From contig NZ_SSXE01000107.1 in assembly GCF_021699195.1 (NCBI RefSeq), positions 1 through 64,000 on the forward strand: a DNA stretch of 64,000 nt, given 5' to 3'. The notes under the pieces are model-generated. The model was not told where the DNA came from, did not search any database, and worked only from the letters and a program-made list of their open reading frames with translations. This DNA comes from Nonomuraea sp. MG754425. GTDB taxonomy: Bacteria; Actinomycetota; Actinomycetes; Streptosporangiales; Streptosporangiaceae. The translations under genes were made by a program, and so were the position numbers. Of the stretch, positions 50,614 to 59,457 are shown piece after piece; the first letter of the stretch is position 1, and each line of letters begins with the position of its first letter.

Positions 50614-51342
50614 TCAGCGCTTCGACTTGCGCTGGTGCTCGTCGACCAGCGACCTGGCCAGGTCGGCCACCTTGACCTGATGGTGCTGCGAGATCCTGCG
50701 CAGTTCCTCGAAGGCGGCCTCGGCGGTGCAGTTGCTGGTCTGCATGATGATGCCCTTGGCCTGGTCGATCACCGAACGGCCGGCCAGGGCCTCCTGGAGC
50801 TGCGCGTGGTCGGTGCGCACCTCCTCGAACTCCCACATGTTCGTCATGGCCACGCCGACCTGCTCGGTCAGCATGTCGGCGAGCGAGCCCGCGCCCTGCG
50901 GGGAGAAGGCCCCGGGGCGTACCGAGTAGAGGCCGACGACGAGCAGCGCGGGCGGGGCCTCGATGGGCACGACGAGCACGGAGCGCACGCCCCAGCGGGT
51001 GGCCAGCGCGTCGTAGCGGGGCCAGCGGGTCTCCTTCAGCACGTCGGTGACCGTGGCCCGGCCGCCGCTCTGCCTGGCCTCGATGGACGGGCCCTCACCC
51101 AGTTCCCGTTCGCCCTCGACGAGCATGATGAGCTCGCTGTGGGACCCGGAGACGATGACACGGTGGTCACGCCAGTGTTCGGCCGAGGCTCCTGAGCAGT
51201 TGGGGACGCCTGTGGCCAGTGCCGTGGTCAGACCGCGCAACACGCTCTCCGTCGAGGTGTCCTCCCCCAGCCGGCCCAGGGCGGCGAGGTCACGAGCGAG
51301 TCCGGGGGTGATCATCGCGGTCGATTCCATAGCAATAAGCAT
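50614..51342 (-). CDS. GAF and ANTAR domain-containing protein
   Basis: 242 residues. A GAF domain (about 25-165: WPRYDALATRWGVRSVLVVPIEA) precedes a C-terminal ANTAR RNA-binding domain (about 175-232: VIDQAKGIIMQTSNCTAEAAFEELRRISQ). ANTAR proteins bind hairpins in nascent RNA and prevent termination. Three ATGs are possible (51342, 51330, 51315); a SigF-like -10 at 51343-51348 would favour 51330. The target RNA is unknown. Confidence 0.88.
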   Translation of the reverse strand: MLIAMESTAMITPGLARDLAALGRLGEDTSTESVLRGLTTALATGVPNCSGASAEHWRDHRVIVSGSHSELIMLVEGERELGEGPSIEARQSGGRATVTDVLKETRWPRYDALATRWGVRSVLVVPIEAPPALLVVGLYSVRPGAFSPQGAGSLADMLTEQVGVAMTNMWEFEEVRTDHAQLQEALAGRSVIDQAKGIIMQTSNCTAEAAFEELRRISQHHQVKVADLARSLVDEHQRKSKR

Positions 51343-51367
51343 CTACCCCTTATGGCTAGCATTATCC
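51343..51367 (-). promoter_or_regulatory. SigB/F-like promoter of the GAF-ANTAR gene
   Basis: Minus strand GGAT (51364-51367), 15 nt, then GGGTAG (51343-51348) fits the GNNT-N14-16-GGGTA pattern of the sigma group encoded at 49303. It abuts the first possible ATG, so translation should begin further in. Confidence 0.4.
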
Positions 51368-51389
51368 CGAGTGGCGTAGCGTTCAGACC

Positions 51390-53222
51390 ATGACCATGCC
51401 GGACCTCGAACACGCGCTTGACGCGCTGACCGGGCGCGTCGCCTCGCTGCGCGCGGCGAGGGCCGCCTATCCGTCCGACCTCGCACCCACGCTGGACGCC
51501 GCGCTCGCCGAGCTCGACACGGCCGCCGAGTTGCTGGCCGCGGCCCGCGAGGAACTGCGCAAGGCCCCCAAGCGGGCCCCCGGGCGCAAGGACGGTGGTC
51601 AGCGGGAGCTCAAGCTGCTGCGTCAGGTCTTCAGGGCCTTCCCGGTGCCGGTCATCGTGCTCGACGGCGGCGGCGTCGTCCGGCGGATCAACCCCGAGAC
51701 CTCGCGCATGCTCGGCAGCCCCGACGGTTACCTGGTGGGCCGGTCGTTCCCGCTGCTGGTGGACGTGTCGCGGCGGGCCGCCTTCCGCTCGCACCTGACG
51801 TCGGTGCTGCAGACCGGGCAGCCGGCGGCGTTCGAGACCCGGCTGGCGCACCAGGGGCGCACGCACACCGTCCAGCTCGCGCTGACCAGGCTGACGATGC
51901 CGGGCGAGCCGCAGCAGATGGTGGCGGCGGTGGCGCTGCCGACCGAGGTGCAGCTCCCGGAGCCGGGCGCACGGCGGCCCGAGCAGTCCGACGGCGCGCT
52001 GCTGCTGGCCGCGGCCAGGCGGCAGGACCTGCTGACCCGGATGGGCCGGCTGCTGCTCGACGAGGAGGCGCTGCTGCGTCCCGTCGTGCTGCAGCGGGCG
52101 GCGCGGCTGCTGGCCTCCGAGTGGGCCGACTGGGTGCTGGCCGACATGGTGCGTGACGGAGTGCCGCGCCGCGCGGTCGTCGCGGCGCCCAAGAACCACC
52201 CTCTGGGCGGATTGGTCCGGCAGGTGGAGTCCGCGGAGCCCGCGGGCAGCCAACTCGTGCTGCAGGTGCTGGAGCGCGGCTCCGGCGTGGTGCTGGAGAT
52301 GGTGGACGACGACGCCCTGCTCGGCTTCTGCGCCGACGGGCCGCTGCTGACCGCGATGGGCGCCGGATCGGTGCTGTGCGTGCCGATCGGCCACTCCGAC
52401 GGCGCGCTGACGCTGGTGCGCGCGCACGACAGGCCCCCGTTCGCGCTGGCGGACCTGGCCGTCATGCAGGAAGTGGGGGTGCAGATGGGGCTGGCGGTAC
52501 GCGCCCAGAGCAGCTTCCAGAGCCGCTCGCTGGCCGCGGACGCGCTGTCGGCCAGCGTCGCCCCGCGCAACCTGCCCGACGTGCCCGGCTTCGAGGCGGC
52601 GGCCGTCTACCACCCGGGGGCGTCGGTGGGCGCGGAGTTCTACGACGTGTTCCCGGTCTCGGGCGGCTGGGGCTTCGCGCTGGGCGGGGCCGCGGGCAAG
52701 GGCGAGGAGGCGGCCTCGGTCAGCGCCATGGTGCGCGGCGGGCTGCGCGTGCTCAGCGTCTGGGAATCCGACCCCGACCTGGTGATGCGCAAGGTGAACG
52801 AGGCCCTGACGACGCAGGGCACCGGCATGTTCGTGATGGCCGCGGCGGGGTTCGTGACCGGGCGGGAGATCCGGCTGTCCTCGGCCGGGCACCACCCGGC
52901 CGCGCTGCTCCAGCCCGACGGCGGGGTGCGCTTCGCCGCGGGCGGCGGCGTGCCGCTGGGCATCTCGCCGGAGGCCGAGACCAGGGTGGAGACGCTGACG
53001 ATCGCCCCCGGGGAGACGCTGCTGCTGTATTCGGAGGGGCTGATCTCCTCCAGGAACGAGCACGGCGAGCCGTACGGCGAGGAGCGGCTGGCCGACGCGC
53101 TCAGCCGGTGCGCCGGGCAGGCGCCGTCCACCGTGGTCAAGGCGGTGGAGGCGGACCGGCACGCGTTCTCGGGCGGACAGGTCTGGGACGAGATCGTGGT
53201 GTTCGCCTTGCGATGTGTCTGA
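51390..53222 (+). CDS. RsbU-like PAS-GAF-PP2C (SpoIIE) protein with degenerate catalytic motifs
   Basis: 610 residues: an N-terminal coiled helix (about 1-65), a PAS-like domain (about 75-185, VIVLDGGGVVRRINPETSRML), a GAF domain (about 205-375) and a SpoIIE/PP2C domain (about 385-610). In the PP2C part the usual GGDxYD is GAEFYD, the GDVxGHG is GGAAGKG and the TDGL is SEGL, so two Asp have become Glu and one Gly. RsbU phosphatases dephosphorylate RsbV; here activity is doubtful and a binding or sensing role is possible. Divergent from the GAF-ANTAR gene. Confidence 0.85.
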   Translation: MTMPDLEHALDALTGRVASLRAARAAYPSDLAPTLDAALAELDTAAELLAAAREELRKAPKRAPGRKDGGQRELKLLRQVFRAFPVPVIVLDGGGVVRRINPETSRMLGSPDGYLVGRSFPLLVDVSRRAAFRSHLTSVLQTGQPAAFETRLAHQGRTHTVQLALTRLTMPGEPQQMVAAVALPTEVQLPEPGARRPEQSDGALLLAAARRQDLLTRMGRLLLDEEALLRPVVLQRAARLLASEWADWVLADMVRDGVPRRAVVAAPKNHPLGGLVRQVESAEPAGSQLVLQVLERGSGVVLEMVDDDALLGFCADGPLLTAMGAGSVLCVPIGHSDGALTLVRAHDRPPFALADLAVMQEVGVQMGLAVRAQSSFQSRSLAADALSASVAPRNLPDVPGFEAAAVYHPGASVGAEFYDVFPVSGGWGFALGGAAGKGEEAASVSAMVRGGLRVLSVWESDPDLVMRKVNEALTTQGTGMFVMAAAGFVTGREIRLSSAGHHPAALLQPDGGVRFAAGGGVPLGISPEAETRVETLTIAPGETLLLYSEGLISSRNEHGEPYGEERLADALSRCAGQAPSTVVKAVEADRHAFSGGQVWDEIVVFALRCV

Positions 53223-53230
53223 TCTGCATG

Positions 53231-53258
53231 GGTTTGCGAGCGCCGCAAACCTGGGTAT
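53231..53258 (+). promoter_or_regulatory. SigF-like promoter upstream of the glycosyltransferase
   Basis: GGTTT (53231-53235), 17 nt, GGGTAT (53253-53258) matches the GGTTT-N15-17-GGGTA pattern of SigF-type sigma factors such as the one at 49303. The spacer includes a GTTTGCG/CGCAAAC hairpin (53232-53250), which may instead end the preceding gene. Confidence 0.5.
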
Positions 53259-53331
53259 GGTCGAAATCGTAGAACGACGTGCCTAAGACGCAGGCACACC
53301 TTCAAGGCTTTCCACGCTTCTGAGGTGTGCC

Positions 53332-54435
53332 ATGAATATCGCGATCGTCGCTTCCGCAAACGGCAACCAGCGTCACCGCATCCTGTCTGTCGCACGAGAG
53401 CTGGGCCGCGAGCATCACGTCACCGTCTACTCCCGTCGTGACAACGCCGAGAGCAAGCCCAAGACGCGGGTGGCCCCGGGAGTCACGCTGGAGAGCATCG
53501 ACGTGGGGCCGGCCAGGGAACTCGCCGGCGACGACGTGGCGCCGTACCTCAACGCGGTCGGCACCGAGCTGAGCAGGCGGTGGAACCAGGAGCGGCCCGA
53601 CGTGATCCACGCGCACTCGTGGACCGGCGGGCTGGTCGCCGTCGCGGGCGCGAAGGGGCTCGGTGTCCCCGTCACGCAGACGTTCCACACGGTCGACGCC
53701 ACGCACATCGAGCTGGAGCGGGCGCTCGGCCGCCGGGCCGACGCGGTCATCGCGGGCTCGGGCGACGAGGAGTCGGCCCTGATCAGGCTCGGCGTGCCGC
53801 GCGGGAACATCGCCGTGGTGCCGTACGGCGTCGACACCGAGCGCTTCCAGCGCCGGGGCGCGATCGCCACGCGCGGCAGCAGCAAGCGCCTGCTGCACGT
53901 GGGGCCGCTCACCATCGAGCGCGGCGCGCACACCATCGTCCGGGCGCTGCCGGGTCTCGGGGACGTCGAGCTGGTCATCGTCGGCGGGCCCGAGCCGGAG
54001 GACCTCGACCAGGACCGGGACGCGCGCCGCCTGAGCGCGCTGGCGGAGCAGCTCGGGGTGGCCGACCGGGTGACGCTGCTCGGCCAGGTCAAGCGGGCCG
54101 CCGTGCCGAAGCTGATGCGCAGCGCGGACGCCGTGGTCTCGGTGCCGCGCGAGGCCGTGACGGGCATCGTGGCGCTGGAGGCGATGGCCTGCGGCGTGCC
54201 GGTGATCGCCTCGTCCGTGGGCGCCCACCTCGACTCCGTCATCGACGGCGTCACCGGCCTGCTGGTGCCGCCGGACCGGCCCGCGCGCACCGCGCGGCTG
54301 GCCCGCGAACTGCTCTACGACCCGACCCTGCGCACCGCGCTGGGCTACGCGGGCGCGGACCGGGTGCGCTCGCGCTACTCGTGGGAGCGGGTGAGCCAGG
54401 AGCTCGTACGGGTCTACGAGGCGGCCTGCGCCTGA
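53332..54435 (+). CDS. GT4 family glycosyltransferase
   Basis: 367 residues in a GT-B fold. The N-terminal domain has IHAHSWTGGLVAV (about 98-110) and TQTFHTVDATH (about 117-127); the donor domain has RLLHVGPLTIERG, VELVIVGGPEP and the EX7E-like region EAVTGIVALEAMACGVPVIA (landmarks EAVTGIVALE, GVPVIA). It transfers a sugar from a nucleotide donor, acceptor unknown. Not in an operon; a SigF-like promoter suggests stress-dependent expression. Confidence 0.9.
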   Translation: MNIAIVASANGNQRHRILSVARELGREHHVTVYSRRDNAESKPKTRVAPGVTLESIDVGPARELAGDDVAPYLNAVGTELSRRWNQERPDVIHAHSWTGGLVAVAGAKGLGVPVTQTFHTVDATHIELERALGRRADAVIAGSGDEESALIRLGVPRGNIAVVPYGVDTERFQRRGAIATRGSSKRLLHVGPLTIERGAHTIVRALPGLGDVELVIVGGPEPEDLDQDRDARRLSALAEQLGVADRVTLLGQVKRAAVPKLMRSADAVVSVPREAVTGIVALEAMACGVPVIASSVGAHLDSVIDGVTGLLVPPDRPARTARLARELLYDPTLRTALGYAGADRVRSRYSWERVSQELVRVYEAACA

Positions 54436-54436
54436 T

Positions 54437-54754
54437 CTAGCGCAGTTCTTCCCAGGCCGCCTGGAACAACCGGTCCTGCAGTTCCTGGAACCGGTCCTGC
54501 TCCGGCAGCACCCCTTGGGCGTTCTGCAGGATCAGGTCCTGGAAGCTGCCCATGCCGCCGTAGAGGCTGAGGATCGTGCGCACCGCATCCTGGAGCAGTT
54601 CGGGAGAGTCGCGGTCGCGGGCCTCCTCGACCATCCGGTCCAGGCGTCTCAGCCCTTCGGCATGGCCCGCGTGGGGTTCTCCGAGGCTTTCCAGCAGCTC
54701 GATCAGGGCGAGCAGCACGTTGCGCAGCCGGTCCTGTTCTAATGAAGCGGCCAT
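54437..54754 (-). CDS. DUF6966-like candidate immunity protein
   Basis: 105 residues, all-helical, acidic. LSLYGGMGSFQDLIL (about 65-79) followed by FQELQDRLFQAAWEEL is the pattern of small immunity-like proteins behind RHS and other polymorphic toxins (DUF6966). Its ATG at 54754 lies inside the toxin gene (16-nt overlap), so toxin and immunity are translationally coupled. Ends 1 nt from the convergent glycosyltransferase. Confidence 0.65.
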   Translation of the reverse strand: MAASLEQDRLRNVLLALIELLESLGEPHAGHAEGLRRLDRMVEEARDRDSPELLQDAVRTILSLYGGMGSFQDLILQNAQGVLPEQDRFQELQDRLFQAAWEELR

Positions 54755-57700
54755 GAGCCCACCACCTCCACTCCAGGAATATCCCGCGAATCGGGAATGT
54801 AGATCTGACCGGTGCCGCCCATGTAGAGGGAACCCTGATTGGCGACCTCTCCTTCGAAGACTTTCACACCCGCGGGGAACTTGACGGCGAAGCCGGTGTC
54901 CAGCACGCAGCGTTCGCCGCTCGGCCATACCGGGGGTAACGCCTTGTCGATGCGTGCCTGGATGACTCCCAGAGGCTTCTCCACGGAGAACCATCGGCCC
55001 ATGGGCTCATGGTGGACACCGGCCCGGTAGAGAACCGTGTCCTGCTCGAGAACCCGGACCGTGTGGCGACCGCCCACGAAGTTGGCGGCGACCCTGGGAG
55101 GCAGGACGTCGTCCCCGCCCGGCACGCCGCAGGGGGCCAGGCCCAGGGGGTCGGCGGCGGTGGTCGGGTTGTGGACGAACGCGTACGGGTCCGGCCCCGG
55201 TGCCAGGCCCAGCGGGTCACTACTGATGTAGTGGGCGGCGACCGGGTCGTAGTGGCGGAAGACGTTGTAGTGGAGGCCGGACTCCTCGTCGGCGTACTGG
55301 CCGGCGAAGCGCAGCGGGCAGTCCGCGCCGGTGGACAGAGCGCCCAGGTCCGCGCCCCACAGGGTGCGGCGGGCGCGCCAGGCCACGTCGCCGCCGGGCG
55401 TGATCAGCTCGGTGGGGGTGCCGAGCAGGTCGGTGGCGATGGCGTAGAACGACTGGTCGATCTGCTCCTGCGGGAGGCGTTCCGTCTGGGCGAGCGGGCG
55501 GTGGGTGCCGGGCTCCCAGTCCCAGGTGGTGGTGCGTCCGCCGGTGGTCTGCTCGGCGAGGACCTGGCCGTCCCAGACGAAGTCGACGCGGCCGGTGCCG
55601 TCGAGGCGTTCCTTGGCGATGCGGCGGCCCAGGGCGTCGTAGCGGTAGCGCCAGGTCTGGCCGTCGGGGGTGCGCACCTCGGTCAGCCGGTCGTCGGCGT
55701 CCCAGGTGTGGTGCCAGGCGCGCGTCCCCTTCGACAGGCCCGTGCGCCGGCGCACGACGAGCCTGCCCTGGGCGTCGTAGGCGTAGCGGTCCCGGCCGGC
55801 CGCGCGGACCCGGGCGCCGGTGTAGCCGCGCCCGCCCTGGCGCGGCGCGGACGGCTCCCAGGAGGCGTCGGTGATCTTCCCGGCCGGGTCGTAGGCGTAG
55901 CGCTCGTCCGGGCCGCCGCCGTGCACGGCCGTGACGCGGCCGAGCGGGTCGAGGTCGAAGGCCCGGCGGCCGGACAGCAGGTCGTCGACGGCGGTGACGT
56001 GGCCGTCGGCGCGGTAGTCGTACGTGCGGCGCTGCCTGACCCGGCGGCCCCCGGGCCGGGAGCCGGCGCTCCAGACGTGCGCGCGCAGCCGGGAGTCGGG
56101 GTCCCATTCGCTGGACAGGGTCAGGCCGGGGCCGACGTCGCGGGTGCTCTCCCGTCCGGCCGCGTCGTGGGCGAAGCCGATGGTGTGCCCGCCCGTGTGC
56201 AGGGCTCGGGGCAGGTCGCGACCGTCGTACTCCCACCGGCTCTCCGCGCCCGACGGGGTGCGGCGCAGCACGCGGCGGCCGAGCCGGTCGTAGACCGTGG
56301 TGACGGTCGCGCCGTTGCAGGTCTCGGCGACGACCCGGCCCTGCTCGTCACGCTCGACGCGCAGGTCCGCGTCCGCGTTGACGGCCCTGACCAGGCGTCC
56401 GAGCGGGTCGTGCGCGAACGTGCACACCCGCGCGCCGGAGCGCTGCTCGACGATCCGGCCGAGCGGATCGCGGAGGTAGCGGGTGCGCTCCCCCGCGCCG
56501 TTGACGCGCTCGGTCAGTTGCCCGGCGGCGTCGCGGCGGTAGGTGAGGCGGCGGTCGTTGAAGTCGGTCTCGGCGACCAGGCCGCCGGCCGGGTCGTAGT
56601 CGTAGCGCCAGACGAGGCCGTGCGCGCCGGTCACCGAGACCAGCCGCAGTTCTGTGTCGTAGCCGAAGCGCAGGCGGGAGCCGTCGGGGCCGGTTCGGGC
56701 GGTGGGCAGGTCGAAGGGGCCGATCTCGGTGCGGGTGAGGTTGCCGAGTACGTCGGCGTGCTCGATCTGGTTGCCCTCGTCGTCGTGGCGCCAGTGCTCG
56801 GTGGCGCCGCCCGGCAGCGTGCGGGCGGCGGGACGGCCCTCGACGGTCCAGGCGTAGCGGGTGGTGTTGCCCACCGGGTCGGTGACGGCGGTGACCCGGC
56901 CGAAGGCGTCGCGCTCGTAGCGGGTGGTCGCGCCCTCGGGGTCGGTGAGCGCCACCGGCAGCCCCGCCGGGTCGCACTCCACGCGCCAGGCGTGCCCCAG
57001 CGCGTTGACCAGGCCCGCCAGGCCGCCGTGGGCGTGGTAGGCGTACCGGGTGACGCTTCCCGTCTCGCCGGCGCGCTCGGTGACCAGGTTGCCGTGGTGG
57101 TCGTACTCGCGGGTGTAGGTGAGGCCGTCGAAGTCGGTGATGGAGACCGGCAGCCCGGACCGGTCGCGGACCAGGCGGGACGTGGCGCCGTCCGGCCGGG
57201 TGATCGAGGTCAAAAGGCCGTGCTCGTCGTAGGAGCAGCGCTCGGCCCGCCCGAGCGGGTCGGTGCGCGACAGCAGGTGGTCGTGACGGTCCCACTCGTA
57301 GCGTGTCTCGTTCCCCAGCGGGTCCACCTCGCGCACGACCTGGAGCAGCTCGTTGCAGTGGTACGTGCTCTCGTGGCCGAGCGAGTCGCGGGCCGTGGTG
57401 CGGCCGGGGGCGTAGCCGATCTCGACGTCGAACACGCCGCCCGTGCCCGCGCCGCGCACGCATCTGCCCTGGTCGTCGTAGGTGTAGGCGTACCAGGTGC
57501 CGATGCGGTCCACCCAGCGGGTCAGCCGGCCGCCGGCGTCGTAGGTGAGGCGCAGGGGGCGGCCGGAGGAGTTGATCACCTCGGTGAGGTCGCGGCGCTC
57601 GTCGTAACGGTAGGCGACGAGCGTCTGGCCGGCCTCGCGCAGCCGGATCGACACGATCAGACCGTCGTGCGTCTCGACGTCGAGGTGGTAGCCGCCGGAG

Positions 57701-59298
57701 TGGGCCACCTCGGAGAGCACGCCGCCGGTGTAGCGCAGGTCGACGCGGTTGCCGTTGCGGTCGGTGATCGCGGCCAGCGGCAGCACGGCGGGCTGTCCAG
57801 CGTCGTCCGGGCCGGCGTCGTCGTCCGGGCCGGCCTCCTCGACCGCGGTGAAGTGCAGGGTGTGGCCGGTGGCGGGGTCCGTGACCCGGTACCGGTCCTC
57901 GCCATCGCGGACGAGCGGCATCCGGGGGCCCTCGTCCGGCAGCACCGGCTCGCCCACACCGGCGTGCGGGAAGGCGAGCAGCGCGCCCGAGGCCAGCGCC
58001 AGGCAGACGCCCTGGTCGTCGATCTCCAGGCGCTGGTCGAAGGTGGAGGCCCACGACGGGCCGAACCATCGTCCGGACCGGTGGTTCGACAGGTGGACCC
58101 GTTCCAGCGCCAGCGGCAGCACGCCCGGCAGCGCGAAGTCGTGCTGCGGCAGCAGCACCGTGCCGGTGGGGAAGTGCACCGGGTCGCGGCTGAAGAAGCG
58201 CCGGGTCTTCTGCCACGCGGTGCCGGCGGCCGTCGAGGCCCGTCCCGCGCCCGCGGTCAGCGCCTCGCGCAACCCCGTGCCCGTGACCGCCGTCGCGCCC
58301 GCCGGGATCCCGGCCCGGAACAGCCCCATCACGGCGCCGCCCCCGGCGCGCACCCCCGCCGACAGCCCGCCCAGCGCCATCGCCGCCTTGGCGCCCTGGG
58401 CCAGCAGGCCGACCTGGCGCAGCCCGGGGAACGCGCCGATCCCGTCCAGGACGACCTGTCCCAGGCCCGCCCTGCCCTGGCGGTACTTGTTCAGCGTGTC
58501 GGCGAACACGAGCGCCCCGGCGACCACCGCCGTCCCGAGCAGGAGCGCGCCCGCCACCCCGCCGGTGCCGATGACGAGCACCGCGACGCCCGCCACCAGG
58601 GCCACGTTGCGGGCCAGGTCGACGAAGTCGTCCCAGGACCTGAACGGGGTGGAGACCGTCTCCCACGCCTTCTCCAGCCACGACCTGTTCTGGATGCCGC
58701 TGCCTTCCAGCGCCTGCTCGATCTCGTTCACCGCCCGCGTCTCGGCGTCGCCGCGCAACCGGGCCGCCTCGTCGGCGATCCGGCGGGCGCGGGCCCTGTC
58801 GCCGTCGGCGTCGTGGGCGCGCCGCACGGCGGGCCGCACCTCGGCCTGGACGGCGGGGCCGGCGGCGGCGACGGCCGACTCCACCTCCGTCAGGGAGCCC
58901 GTGGCGGCCGAGGCGGGCAGCCTGGCCCTGATCTCGCGTAATGCGCCCTGGTAGCGCTCGTCGGCCGCCTGTCCCTCCCGCAGCGCCGTCCCGGACCTGG
59001 TCCTGGCCTCCTCCAGGGCGGCGGCGTAGGTCTTCAGCGCGGTGCCCGCGCCGCGGTAGGCCGTGGCCAGCTTGGCCAGCTCGCCCGGCAGGGTGCGAAG
59101 GGCCTCCGCGTACTTGGCCGCGTAGTCGCCGCGCATGTTCAGCGCCGGGCTGCCGCCCGAGACGGTGTTCAGCCTGGCGGTGTTGTCCTCGGCCAGCTTC
59201 GCCTGGTCGAGGAGCCGGCCGGCCAGCGCCCGCGCCTGCGCCGGATCTCCCGGGGCGGGGTCGCCCGTCAGCCCGAGTGTCTCCCATCCACCAGGCAT
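54739..59298 (-). CDS. RHS-repeat polymorphic toxin with TreTu-like C-terminus
   Basis: 1519 residues. The N-terminus (about 1-110) is a helical WXG/PPE-like region; two or three hydrophobic segments follow (about 235-330). DUF6531 begins near SRDPVHFPTGTVLLPQHDF (about 370). Then come about 900 residues of YD/RHS repeats (for example RYEWDRHDHL, YRYDALGRR) ending in the RHS core (DEESGLHYNVFRHYDP, YISSDPLGLA) at about 1370. The last 125 residues (LYRAG, GRWFS, GVIQARIDKA, MGGTGQIYIP, GSWPLH) resemble the TreTu family of ADP-ribosyltransferase toxins that modify EF-Tu. Start ATG 59298 after AGGTGA. An immunity gene overlaps the stop. Confidence 0.85.
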   Translation of the reverse strand: MPGGWETLGLTGDPAPGDPAQARALAGRLLDQAKLAEDNTARLNTVSGGSPALNMRGDYAAKYAEALRTLPGELAKLATAYRGAGTALKTYAAALEEARTRSGTALREGQAADERYQGALREIRARLPASAATGSLTEVESAVAAAGPAVQAEVRPAVRRAHDADGDRARARRIADEAARLRGDAETRAVNEIEQALEGSGIQNRSWLEKAWETVSTPFRSWDDFVDLARNVALVAGVAVLVIGTGGVAGALLLGTAVVAGALVFADTLNKYRQGRAGLGQVVLDGIGAFPGLRQVGLLAQGAKAAMALGGLSAGVRAGGGAVMGLFRAGIPAGATAVTGTGLREALTAGAGRASTAAGTAWQKTRRFFSRDPVHFPTGTVLLPQHDFALPGVLPLALERVHLSNHRSGRWFGPSWASTFDQRLEIDDQGVCLALASGALLAFPHAGVGEPVLPDEGPRMPLVRDGEDRYRVTDPATGHTLHFTAVEEAGPDDDAGPDDAGQPAVLPLAAITDRNGNRVDLRYTGGVLSEVAHSGGYHLDVETHDGLIVSIRLREAGQTLVAYRYDERRDLTEVINSSGRPLRLTYDAGGRLTRWVDRIGTWYAYTYDDQGRCVRGAGTGGVFDVEIGYAPGRTTARDSLGHESTYHCNELLQVVREVDPLGNETRYEWDRHDHLLSRTDPLGRAERCSYDEHGLLTSITRPDGATSRLVRDRSGLPVSITDFDGLTYTREYDHHGNLVTERAGETGSVTRYAYHAHGGLAGLVNALGHAWRVECDPAGLPVALTDPEGATTRYERDAFGRVTAVTDPVGNTTRYAWTVEGRPAARTLPGGATEHWRHDDEGNQIEHADVLGNLTRTEIGPFDLPTARTGPDGSRLRFGYDTELRLVSVTGAHGLVWRYDYDPAGGLVAETDFNDRRLTYRRDAAGQLTERVNGAGERTRYLRDPLGRIVEQRSGARVCTFAHDPLGRLVRAVNADADLRVERDEQGRVVAETCNGATVTTVYDRLGRRVLRRTPSGAESRWEYDGRDLPRALHTGGHTIGFAHDAAGRESTRDVGPGLTLSSEWDPDSRLRAHVWSAGSRPGGRRVRQRRTYDYRADGHVTAVDDLLSGRRAFDLDPLGRVTAVHGGGPDERYAYDPAGKITDASWEPSAPRQGGRGYTGARVRAAGRDRYAYDAQGRLVVRRRTGLSKGTRAWHHTWDADDRLTEVRTPDGQTWRYRYDALGRRIAKERLDGTGRVDFVWDGQVLAEQTTGGRTTTWDWEPGTHRPLAQTERLPQEQIDQSFYAIATDLLGTPTELITPGGDVAWRARRTLWGADLGALSTGADCPLRFAGQYADEESGLHYNVFRHYDPVAAHYISSDPLGLAPGPDPYAFVHNPTTAADPLGLAPCGVPGGDDVLPPRVAANFVGGRHTVRVLEQDTVLYRAGVHHEPMGRWFSVEKPLGVIQARIDKALPPVWPSGERCVLDTGFAVKFPAGVKVFEGEVANQGSLYMGGTGQIYIPDSRDIPGVEVVGSWPLH

Positions 59299-59457
59299 GC
59301 GATCACCTGCTCGCCTCCGCGTCGTGGCCCCGTGATTGCGGGTTCGCGATGCTGTACGCACGCCGCGGAGCCCGGAGTTCAACGCCCTCCCGACCAGGCG
59401 GTGAGTTTCTGTCGGTCGCGTGGTCTACCTTTACGACCGTTGAAAAGGAGCCACCAC

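Noticed and set aside
55009..58941. A 1310-codon open frame on the plus strand, antisense to the RHS gene
   Set aside because: Its composition (Val/Gly/Arg/Ala-rich, no motif) is that expected of the strand opposite a GC-rich gene; the minus-strand frame has clear RHS repeats.
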